Below, piece after piece: positions 7,367-14,367 of a stretch of DNA of 34,957 nt. Under the pieces are notes generated by a model. It ran no database searches. It worked only from the letters and a program-made list of their open reading frames with translations, and had not been told where the DNA came from. The stretch is from Phycisphaerales bacterium (lineage in GTDB: Bacteria > Planctomycetota > Phycisphaerae > SM23-33 > FEN-1343). A program made the translations under genes and the position numbers. The stretch covers positions 1 to 34,957 of the forward strand of contig PMYD01000089.1 in the NCBI GenBank assembly GCA_003171335.1, given 5' to 3'. Each line of letters opens with the position of its first letter. Position 1 is the first letter of the stretch.

Positions 7367-10037
7367 CCTCGAACGCCCGGCGATAGCCCCCGAGGTTGGG
7401 ATCCATCGTCGCCAACTGGCGGATTCGCACGCCCAGGCGTTCCAGCGGCTCGGGCCGCCCGCCGGCGGCATCGCGAATGCAGCGGGCCATGTCGAGCTGG
7501 ATCCGCCACCACAACGGCCCCTGCTCCGCCGGCGAGAGCCCCTCCGACAGCCGGCGGTAAAGCTCGATCGCCTCGCTGTGCCGGCCCGCCAGCCAATGGC
7601 AGCGGGCCTGGCCCTGGAAGTTGCGGGCATCATCGGCGCGCTGGGCGGAAAGCTCGTCGAACAGCTTCAGCGCCTCGGCGGGGCGCCCCGTCTCGATCCA
7701 CGATTCGGCCAGCAACTGGCGGTGGGCGTAGTCCAGCTGCCCGGCCTGCTCGGCGATGGCGCTGGCCTGCTCGGCGCACTGGCGAAGCGCGCTGCGGAGC
7801 GTGACCACGTCATCCGCCCCGCCGGGCGATAAATCAAGTTCACCCAGGCGCTGGCGGATGACGCCCGCCGTGCGCCACACCAGAACCTCTTCCGCATCGC
7901 CCAGCCGGCCGTGCCTGTCTCGCAGAATGGCCGCCGCACGGCCGAGTTGATTTTGGGCCAGGAGAATCTCCACCCGCAAGGCCCCCGCCCGCTGGAGCAC
8001 CTCCTCACGTTTCGCCCAGCACGCTTCAAGTTCATCCAGGTGCGCCAGGGCGGGCGCGGGTGAGGCCAACTCCTCTTTGAGAATCTCGGCGATGCGCAAG
8101 TCGCAGTCCGCGGCCAGCGAAAACAGTTTTTGTGCCGTCGCCGGGTCATCCGCCTGTACCCGTTGGGCCTGGGTGCGGGCGGCGGCGACAAACTGCCGCA
8201 TCTCCCCCAGCAGCACTTGAGCCGGTCCAGCCGCGGCCGGCCGGCCGCCTTCCGTCAGCAGCCGGCGGCGCAGGATCAGCCTGCCGTTCCAGGCCGGCAG
8301 ATAGTCAGGCCAATCGCTGGGAATCCTGCCGTACGCCGCCAGGGCCTTCTCGAACTGACCCGCCTGCTCGTACTGCCGGGCCAGGGCCAGGGCGTGCGGC
8401 CGAAATTCCGCGCGGTCGCCCCAGTGGGCCAGCAGCGTCTCCAGGGCCGCGATCAGCTCGCCACGCAGCGCCGGGGCCTCAGCCGTGCCCTCGACCCCTG
8501 AGAGCCGCCATTGCAGAATGGCCACGGCGTTTTGTGCCGCCGCCAACGCCGCCGGGTCATCGGAGAATTGCTCGGCCAACTGGGCAAAGCAGCCGGCCGC
8601 CCGGTGGCGAGCGGGCCAGCCGTCGGCTTGTTCACCGCCGATCGCATACAGGCACGCGCCCAGGTTCCACAATGCCGCCGGGTGGAAAAGTTTGTCCTGT
8701 GCGGCCGATCGCGCCAAAACCTGCGCCAGGCAGGCCATAGCGCCGGGCCGGTCCGGCGGTGAGCCGGCCAGGCGATACAGCCCCACCGCCGCCGCCAGAG
8801 GCGTTTCCAGCTCCATCACATCGCGCTGGCCATACCGGGTGCCAATCAGCGGCGCTGCGGCCCCCAGCCGCTGGGGATAACGCACCAGCACATCCGCTAG
8901 CGCCTGCTGGGCCTGCTTGTCGAGCGCCTGCGCCTCGGCGGCGCTATCGCGTGCGGCCGCGCGGGCCTGCCTTCTGAGCATGTGGTTGAGGAAAAAGGCC
9001 GCGTGCAGCTCAATATCCGCGGTGGAACTCTCACCCAGCAGTTGGCGGCCTTGCTTGCTGAACTCGTCAATCCTGCCGCGGGCCTGGGCCCAGCGGCCCT
9101 GCTGCTCGTCGATCCGCGCCAGCTCGAACATGGCCTGGAGCCGCGTCCGGGCCGGCGACTGCACTGTGGCCGCCTGCTCCAGCAGGGGCCGCGCCTGCTC
9201 AAGCTGCCCCTGCCGCCACAGCGCCATGCCGGCCAGCAGCGTGGCGGCCAGCCGGTCCTGGACATCGCCATCATTCTTCATCTGCTGGCGGGCGGCCGTA
9301 ACCGCTGGATTCAGAATCTCCGCTTCCTCCGCCCTCGCGGCCTCCTGACCGCGTGCGGCCACCTGTGCAGCGGCCAAATACAGCCGCACCCACGCCGCGC
9401 GATACTCGCCCTGATCGCGAACCTCCTGGAGTTTGCGCGGTAGTCCAATCGCCAGCAACTCCCAATCGCCGCGCGCGGCCTCTATTGCCTCGTCCAGGTC
9501 ATGCCGCAGCGACTCTTCCTCGTGCAAGGCCTCCTGGGCCAGCGCTGCCAGGCGCGGGGCATCATCGCCGCTGTCCATCAGGTACAGCACGCGCTGTGCG
9601 GCCGGGGCGGATTCCTGCAGACCGACGGCCGAGACCAGGAGCAGCCGATCCTCGAAGTGCGCCAGCGGCCGCTTCGCGGCCGGCTTGGCGGCATCCTTCG
9701 CCGCAAGCTGGCGCAGCGCGGCGACCAGCTTGTCCGGCACCGGCTGACCGGACTGAAGCTCCTGCCGAATATAGCGGCGTAAGTCGTCGATCGAGTTGGC
9801 ATCTCCGCCGGCCGCCGCTTCAACCTTTGCATCCAGTGCGTCGGCCGCCCGAGCAAGAGGCAAATTCCAAATCCCAAATCCCAAATTCCAAACAAGCACC
9901 AAGCACCAAATTCCAAATCCCAAACCCTGGCGGAGAGACTTCCTGTCGCGCCGTTTGGAATTTGGAAATTGGAGCTTGGAATTTGTTTGGAATTTGGGAT
10001 TTGGAATTTGGAATTTCCTTTCCCGCGGGACTTCCAC
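7299..10037 (-). CDS. Exported 912-residue helical (TPR-like) repeat protein of the ExbBD cluster
   Basis: Last gene of the envelope cluster. It begins at a GTG sharing one base with the TAG stop of the preceding exbD gene (TAGTG), so translation is coupled. Residues from about 66 on are Ala/Leu/Gln-rich helical pairs, consistent with tetratricopeptide-like repeats over most of the length (for example EQARPLLEQAAT, GQFEKALAAYGRIPSDWP, GRPAEALKLFDELSAQ), suggesting an assembly platform. Residues 8-58 are encoded by a palindromic FGIW-type repeat whose hydrophobic stretch (about 40-60) runs into LPLARA-ADA, a plausible signal-peptidase site. The last 16 or so residues (NKENTKTTKTPKSTKEK) come from another repeat. 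Export is inferred, as is partnership with ExbB/ExbD. Confidence 0.85.
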   Translation of the reverse strand: MEVPRERKFQIPNPKFQTNSKLQFPNSKRRDRKSLRQGLGFGIWCLVLVWNLGFGIWNLPLARAADALDAKVEAAAGGDANSIDDLRRYIRQELQSGQPVPDKLVAALRQLAAKDAAKPAAKRPLAHFEDRLLLVSAVGLQESAPAAQRVLYLMDSGDDAPRLAALAQEALHEEESLRHDLDEAIEAARGDWELLAIGLPRKLQEVRDQGEYRAAWVRLYLAAAQVAARGQEAARAEEAEILNPAVTAARQQMKNDGDVQDRLAATLLAGMALWRQGQLEQARPLLEQAATVQSPARTRLQAMFELARIDEQQGRWAQARGRIDEFSKQGRQLLGESSTADIELHAAFFLNHMLRRQARAAARDSAAEAQALDKQAQQALADVLVRYPQRLGAAAPLIGTRYGQRDVMELETPLAAAVGLYRLAGSPPDRPGAMACLAQVLARSAAQDKLFHPAALWNLGACLYAIGGEQADGWPARHRAAGCFAQLAEQFSDDPAALAAAQNAVAILQWRLSGVEGTAEAPALRGELIAALETLLAHWGDRAEFRPHALALARQYEQAGQFEKALAAYGRIPSDWPDYLPAWNGRLILRRRLLTEGGRPAAAGPAQVLLGEMRQFVAAARTQAQRVQADDPATAQKLFSLAADCDLRIAEILKEELASPAPALAHLDELEACWAKREEVLQRAGALRVEILLAQNQLGRAAAILRDRHGRLGDAEEVLVWRTAGVIRQRLGELDLSPGGADDVVTLRSALRQCAEQASAIAEQAGQLDYAHRQLLAESWIETGRPAEALKLFDELSAQRADDARNFQGQARCHWLAGRHSEAIELYRRLSEGLSPAEQGPLWWRIQLDMARCIRDAAGGRPEPLERLGVRIRQLATMDPNLGGYRRAFEEIVPVNKENTKTTKTPKSTKEK
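9861..10018. repeat. FGIW-type long inverted repeat, copy 1
   Basis: The left arm is made of AAATTCCAAATCCCAAAT-like units and the right arm of the inverse GGAATTTGGGATTTGG-like units, separated by about 45 bases. The whole is an imperfect palindrome of about 160 bp. It lies within the 5' end of the 912-residue gene and is read in frame. Copy 2 is at 12421-12627. Confidence 0.9.
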
Positions 10038-10609
10038 TATTGCGAAGCCCCCTTGTACGCAAAAGCGATATCTCTGAACCCCGCCAACTGCGCCTGCCTC
10101 AGCGCATCGAGGGCATGCTGCCAGGAGACGCCCGTGGCCGGCAGGATGACCACCGGCACATCGGGCGAGTCGAAGCTGGTGCGCAGGGATGCGAGCACCT
10201 TCTGGAGTGCGCCAAAACTTCCAATCGCCCCGGCGTAGCGCTCGACCTCGATATCCACGCCGCCGGCGGCGCCAGCGCGCAGGTACACCCGCAGCGGCTC
10301 CAGCGGCACCATGGCCGCGGCGGCATCGGCGCTGGCGGCCGCGGCCGAGCCGGCCGGAAGCTGCGCCAGGATCTGGCCCTCGGGCGGGGAAAACTGCATC
10401 GTGGTGATGAAAAACAGCAGCAGCATGAACGTTACATCGATCAGCGGCATCAGCGGCGGCTGCAAGCGCGGGCGCGGCCGAGGGCGCGTGACCCGCTCGG
10501 GCCGGTAGCGCTCGGCGGCGGTCGCAACATCCAGCGGCGCATCGGGGATAAGACCATCCCAGCCCTCAAAGGCCGACGGTCCGGCGGCGGCCGCCATGTT
10601 ATTGTCCAT
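10037..10609 (-). CDS. ExbD/TolR-family biopolymer transport protein (second copy)
   Basis: About 190 residues. ExbD/TolR proteins pair with ExbB/TolQ in the inner membrane and use the proton gradient to drive work in the envelope. A basic, Pro-rich N-terminus (RPRPRPR) precedes LMPLIDVTFMLLLFFITTMQF, the single transmembrane helix with the conserved Asp (PLIDVTF), and a periplasmic domain follows. The start shown (MDNN) overlaps the preceding exbD by 11 bases; the ATG at 10597, just after that gene's TAA, is equally possible. The TAG stop shares a base with the GTG of the next gene. The two tandem exbD genes differ in sequence and probably form a heteromeric ExbD pair. Confidence 0.88.
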   Translation of the reverse strand: MDNNMAAAAGPSAFEGWDGLIPDAPLDVATAAERYRPERVTRPRPRPRLQPPLMPLIDVTFMLLLFFITTMQFSPPEGQILAQLPAGSAAAASADAAAAMVPLEPLRVYLRAGAAGGVDIEVERYAGAIGSFGALQKVLASLRTSFDSPDVPVVILPATGVSWQHALDALRQAQLAGFRDIAFAYKGASQ

Positions 10610-11129
10610 CAGGGGAGCCATACGCCACGTAATGCACCTGTGCAAAACCCGCCTGCCCCACAGCCGCCAGCACCGGGGCGATCTCCATGAAATCGACGCT
10701 CTTATCCGCCCGCACCTCCACCTGCACCTGCCGGGCGGCCGCCGCGCTGGACATCTTGCCGGCCAGAAACTCGCGCTCCTGCTTCAGCCGGTCGATCAGC
10801 GTTGCCGTGTCGCCGGGCCGGATAATCTCCCCGCCGATCACGTACGACCGCGCTTCCGCCGCGCCGGCCTGAACCGCATTGGCGGCGGCCGCACCGGCCG
10901 GCCGCACCAGCGGCGGCACGTTGATCACCAGCTTATCCCCGCGCCGGATCACCTCCACCGGGCGGTTGCCGTGCACCGTCGGCACGGTAAGCCCAACGGC
11001 ATCCAGCGAGGCGAACGTGCCGGCCAGGATGAAAAAGCTGATCACCAGCACCGTGACGTCGATCAGCGGCGTCATGAGGAACTGGATCGGCTCGCCGTAG
11101 CGCTGGCGGTGAACGGAGGACCGTCTCAT
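10599..11129 (-). CDS. ExbD/TolR-family biopolymer transport protein (first copy)
   Basis: A 176-residue protein with a short basic N-terminus, one transmembrane helix (about 17-40: FLMTPLIDVTVLVISFFIL, with the conserved Asp in PLIDVT) and a periplasmic domain ending in the typical EIAPVLAAVGQAGFAQVHY segment. It would form a proton-driven complex with the ExbB encoded upstream. The gene overlaps the second exbD. About 525 bp of repeats separate it from exbB, an unusual interruption for such an operon. Confidence 0.9.
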   Translation of the reverse strand: MRRSSVHRQRYGEPIQFLMTPLIDVTVLVISFFILAGTFASLDAVGLTVPTVHGNRPVEVIRRGDKLVINVPPLVRPAGAAAANAVQAGAAEARSYVIGGEIIRPGDTATLIDRLKQEREFLAGKMSSAAAARQVQVEVRADKSVDFMEIAPVLAAVGQAGFAQVHYVAYGSPDGQ

Positions 11130-11181
11130 GGCGCGCCGTCCCGTCGGTGTGGAGATTCTTTCATGATGTTCTCAAGTCCGG

Positions 11182-11528
11182 GGTGCCACGGCTGCGTTGT
11201 CTGCAGCCGTGCGCCGGAAGCTACGACCAAGCCAAAGGTCCTATGGAAGCCAGCCGACCTCACGTTCCATTTGTCATCACGTCGCCGCGGTGCCACGGCT
11301 GCGTTGTCTGCAGCCGTGCGCCAGAAGCTACGACCAAGTCAAAGGTCCTGTGGAATCCAGCGGACCTCACGTTCCATTTGTCATCACGTCGCCGGGGTGC
11401 CACGGCTGCGTTGTCTGCAGCCGTGCGCCGGAAGCTACGACCAAGTCAAAGGTCCTGTGGAATCCAGCGGACCTCACGTTCCACTTGTCATCACAGCGCA
11501 CGGCTGCAAACACCGCAGCCGTGGCACC
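11182..11528. repeat. 107-bp tandem repeat (3 units) closed by an inverted copy of its palindrome
   Basis: Three direct units begin at 11182, 11289 and 11396, exactly 107 bp apart. Units 2 and 3 are almost identical and unit 1 differs at a few sites. Each unit opens with a palindrome (GGTGCCACGGCTGCG... GCAGCCGTG). After the third unit, 11496-11528 holds the same palindrome in reverse orientation (GCGCACGGCTGC ... GCAGCCGTGGCACC). The block lies between exbB and exbD. Confidence 0.9.
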
Positions 11529-11532
11529 AGGA

Positions 11533-11652
11533 TTCTCTCTCTCTTCTCTTCGTCCTCTCTTTTCCCCTCTGTGTTCTCAGCTTTTCTTCGTTTGTCACCT
11601 CTCTCTTCTTCGTGTCCTCTCTTCTTCCTCCGTGTCCTCTGTGGTTTATTTC
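11533..11652. repeat. CACAGAGG-type polypyrimidine/polypurine repeat
   Basis: The plus strand is about 120 bases of C/T-rich sequence with units such as GTGTCCTCTCTTCTTCCTCC. On the minus strand it reads CCACAGAGGACACGGAGG and similar, a dispersed repeat well known from environmental genomes. It lies immediately downstream of exbB. Confidence 0.75.
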
Positions 11653-11654
11653 GC

Positions 11655-12401
11655 TTACGTAGTCTGATTCACAGCCGGCGCCGCCGCGACCCGGGCTCTT
11701 CTCTGCATCTCCCGGAGCGTGCCGATCCACTCCTGCACGACCAGGGCCACCTCGGCGGAGATGGCATCGATTCTCGTCCGAAGCACGGCGTAGGCCGTCA
11801 GGGCCGGGATGGCCACGACCAGGCCCCAGAACGTCGCCACCAGGGCGATGCCGATGGAGTGGCCCAGCGCCGCCGGCTTGGGCGCCCCGCCCTCGGTGGG
11901 AATGGCCTGAAAGGCCAGGATGATGCCCAGCACCGTGCCCATCAGCCCCAGCATCGGGCCCACGTTGCCCAGGATGTTTAAAGGCTCGATCCGGCGCAGC
12001 AGCCGCGTCGTCCGTTCCTCGATGGCCTCGGCCATGGCGTGTTCCATGGCGGCAAAGCCGTGCGGGCCCTCCTGGATGGTCGCGTGCACCACGTACGATA
12101 GAAAACTGCCATCCGCCTGCGTGACTTTGAGCACTTCGACGTACTGCCGGTTGGCCAGCAGATCGCGAATCTTGCTCCGCATGCCTTCCGGCAGCAGCCG
12201 CTGGCGGCGGATGGTCCAGAATCGCTCGATCATCACGGCGATCGAGGCCACGTTGATGAGCATGATGAACAGCGACATCCCCCCGCCGCCGGGCCAGACG
12301 AACAGTTCGTAGAACGAGCGCGGCTGACCGATTTCCGCCGCCTGGGCGGGCGCGGCGGTCAGCAGCAGCGTGGCGATGACGATCAAAGTCAGTAGCCTCA
12401 T
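11655..12401 (-). CDS. ExbB/TolQ/MotA-family proton channel protein
   Basis: A 248-residue inner-membrane protein forming the proton channel with ExbD. The start is the ATG at 12401, behind GAGAGGAG. It has an N-terminal signal sequence (MRLLTLIVIATLLLTAAPAQA), a first helix at about 38-60 (GGMSLFIMLINVASIAVMIERFW), then the MotA/TolQ/ExbB core with two more helices at about 150-175 (LNILGNVGPMLGLMGTVLGI) and 192-215 (IALVATFWGLVVAIPALTAY). A cleavable signal plus three helices is usual for planctomycete ExbB. It is the second gene of the cluster. Copy 2 of the FGIW repeat lies just upstream of its ribosome site. Confidence 0.9.
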   Translation of the reverse strand: MRLLTLIVIATLLLTAAPAQAAEIGQPRSFYELFVWPGGGGMSLFIMLINVASIAVMIERFWTIRRQRLLPEGMRSKIRDLLANRQYVEVLKVTQADGSFLSYVVHATIQEGPHGFAAMEHAMAEAIEERTTRLLRRIEPLNILGNVGPMLGLMGTVLGIILAFQAIPTEGGAPKPAALGHSIGIALVATFWGLVVAIPALTAYAVLRTRIDAISAEVALVVQEWIGTLREMQRRARVAAAPAVNQTT

Positions 12402-12420
12402 CACGACTCCTCTCAAGGGG

Positions 12421-12627
12421 CAAATTCCAAGCACCAAATCCCAAATCCCAAACAAATCCCAAGCACCAAATCACAGGCAAATTCCAAGCACCAAATCCCA
12501 AATCCCAAATAAATTCCAAGCACCAAACGGAGAACAATCGTCCACTCCGAATGGAGCCCCCATCTGAGCTTTGGAATTTGGAATTTGGAGCTTGTTTGGA
12601 ATTTGGGATTTGGAATTTGGGATTTCC
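12421..12627. repeat. FGIW-type long inverted repeat, copy 2
   Basis: The left arm (12421-12527) is made of CAAATTCCAAGCACCAAA and AAATCCCAAATCCCAAA units, and the right arm (about 12572-12627) of the inverse TTGGAATTTGGGATTTGG units. It belongs to the same family as 9861-10018. It fills most of the gap between the von Willebrand gene and exbB, ending about 8 bases before the exbB ribosome site, so it would form a hairpin in the message. Confidence 0.9.
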
Positions 12628-12684
12628 GCGCACGCGCATCCGATCGCCGGCCAACGACCATAACGCCAGCAACATTTCGAAAAG

Positions 12685-13719
12685 CTATTCATCAACTTTC
12701 ACCCACTTATACGTTCCGCCGTGCGCCGTGGCGATGGCCTTCATCATGTCCTGCACCGTGGAGCCGGAGCTGAGTTCCAGGCTCGTGGCGTACAGGATGG
12801 TATTGATGTGCACCTCGCGGCCGCGGTTGAGGCGGGCCAGCTCGGCCAGGACGGCCTTGTTGTCGGCGAAGTCGCCATCGGTGAGCAGGTAGATGAGCTT
12901 GCCCGGCTTGGAATTCGTAGGCTGGTGCAGCACCTCGAAGGCCCGCCGCAAGGCGGGAATCGGGTCGGTGCCCATCATCGGGCCGGCGGCCGCAGACCCG
13001 GGCGGACCGATCTTATCGCGCATGTACCGGCCGGCCGCCGCCCGCTGCTCATCGCCGGCCGCCACCAGTTGGCCCGGCGGCACTTCCTGGGGCGCGCCCT
13101 GCGTAAAAAACAAAATGGCGAAATCCTGAGAATCCTGCAAATCGCCCAGCGAGCGCAGCAGCTCCAGTTGCACCGTCTCGTACCGGCCTTCGGCGAACAT
13201 CGAGCCCGACCAGTCCACCAGGTAGACGACGTGATGGGCATTGCCCCCGGTGCCGAAGAATTTGGTCGCCGGCGCCACCGCCGTCATCGGCGCTGGCGGT
13301 GCCAAGCCCATGAGCGCTGAAGGCGCCCCACCACCCAGGCCGATGAGCTGCATGCCCTCGGCGTTGTCGCCGGAATTGCCGCCGGCGGCCGCCCCAAGGC
13401 CCAGAATGCCGGTCGGCGCTTCTACCGCCGTAACTTGCATGGCACTCCGCGCTGTAACCGCTTGGCCAATGGAGGTTTCCGGCGGATCATCAGCACTGCT
13501 GCTGAGTCGCTTGCCGCCGGGCGTATCGCTCAGGTGGGCGTCGGGGATGATCGTCTGCCCCTCCGAGGCGCTGCGAATGATGGCCAGGCCGGTAAGGCTC
13601 AGTATCGCCGCCACGACCAGATGCGCCGCCAGGCTGACCGCCCAGGGGGCCGCGCGCACGGCCGCCTTGCCCCCGGCCGCGGCGGCCGCGCTTCTCTTGC
13701 GCATCCAGCCCAGGATCAA
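12685..13719 (-). CDS. Membrane-anchored von Willebrand factor A domain protein
   Basis: About 344 residues. A basic N-terminus and one transmembrane helix (AAHLVVAAILSLTGLAII, about 35-52) lead into a linker and a C-terminal vWA domain. The metal-binding MIDAS motif is intact (DWSGS in VYLVDWSGSMFAEG), with further vWA elements (IYLLTDGDFAD). Such proteins bind partners through a divalent metal. The start is a judgement: AAGGAG lies 7 bases before a TTG at 13719, whereas the first in-frame ATG (13704) is too far from it. The frame stays open to 14016 but that part is translated repeat sequence. It is the first gene of the ExbBD cluster. Confidence 0.85.
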   Translation of the reverse strand: MILGWMRKRSAAAAAGGKAAVRAAPWAVSLAAHLVVAAILSLTGLAIIRSASEGQTIIPDAHLSDTPGGKRLSSSADDPPETSIGQAVTARSAMQVTAVEAPTGILGLGAAAGGNSGDNAEGMQLIGLGGGAPSALMGLAPPAPMTAVAPATKFFGTGGNAHHVVYLVDWSGSMFAEGRYETVQLELLRSLGDLQDSQDFAILFFTQGAPQEVPPGQLVAAGDEQRAAAGRYMRDKIGPPGSAAAGPMMGTDPIPALRRAFEVLHQPTNSKPGKLIYLLTDGDFADNKAVLAELARLNRGREVHINTILYATSLELSSGSTVQDMMKAIATAHGGTYKWVKVDE

Positions 13720-13824
13720 AACCCATCTCCTTTTGCGCAGACCCTCTGCGCTGTCCGTCCTATGTAGCCAACTGGCGGCGGAGGGTACAAGGGAAAAGGC
13801 AGGCTTCAGGCTCAAGGCTGGCTT

Positions 13825-13892
13825 GCCCGGCGTAGCTCTAGCGAAGCCGGGAGGCTGGCTCGCCCTGCGTAGCTTCAGCGAAGCAGGGAGGC
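13825..13892. repeat. GCGTAGC-type hairpin repeats (two units)
   Basis: Two adjacent units of about 32 bp: stem CCCGGC/GCCGGG around CGTAGCTCTAGCGAA, then stem CCCTGC/GCAGGG around GTAGCTTCAGCGAA, each followed by GAGGC. Three related units occur at 23410-23507. The stem bases covary between units. They lie upstream of the von Willebrand gene. Confidence 0.85.
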
Positions 13893-14051
13893 CTAAGGCA
13901 CTGCCGGACGCCGGTTCGCGGCGGCTGGACCCCGGAATTCTCTTCCCGGCCGTTGCCCCTCCGCACGCCGTGAGCCTATCCGCCTCTTTGCCCAGGGGTT
14001 GAATTTCCCGCGCCAAACTCTAATGTTTAGCATTGCCCGGCCGCGGGCGCC

Positions 14052-14133
14052 GCGAGGGTGGCGGAATTGGCATACGCGCCAGATTTAGGTTCTGGTCCCG
14101 AAAGGGATGCGGGTTCGACCCCCGCCCCTCGCA
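14052..14133 (+). tRNA. tRNA-Leu (UAG)
   Basis: An 82-base tRNA. Acceptor GCGAGGG pairs with CCCTCGC, discriminator A, anticodon stem CCAGA/TCTGG with loop TTTAGGT (anticodon TAG), and a long variable arm (CCCGAAAGGG) typical of class II leucine tRNAs. The T arm contains GGGTTCGACCCCC. No CCA is encoded. A restriction-modification gene follows about 230 bp downstream. Confidence 0.93.
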
Positions 14134-14367
14134 GTCGGAAGACCCCGCATTGGGCGGGTTCTGTTTGAGGTACACGCGGTAGCCTCCCCTCATGCCCCGG
14201 CCCCCGCCGCAGGCCGCGTGCCCAGGATCATTTATTCCACTTCCTGGGCGACTTCGGCCGACAGGTTCGCGGCGGCCTGCCGTACCGAAGCCCCGGCGCG
14301 TGAAGTCGAAGGAAGTCGCGGCCCCTGTTAATTGACCGTAGGCTGAAATCTCGGTAGCCTTCCGTCC

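Noticed and set aside
10596-11981. 461-codon plus-strand open frame across exbD and the 107-bp repeats
   Set aside because: It combines antisense of exbD with translated tandem repeats (GCVVCSRAPEATTK), so it is not a real gene.
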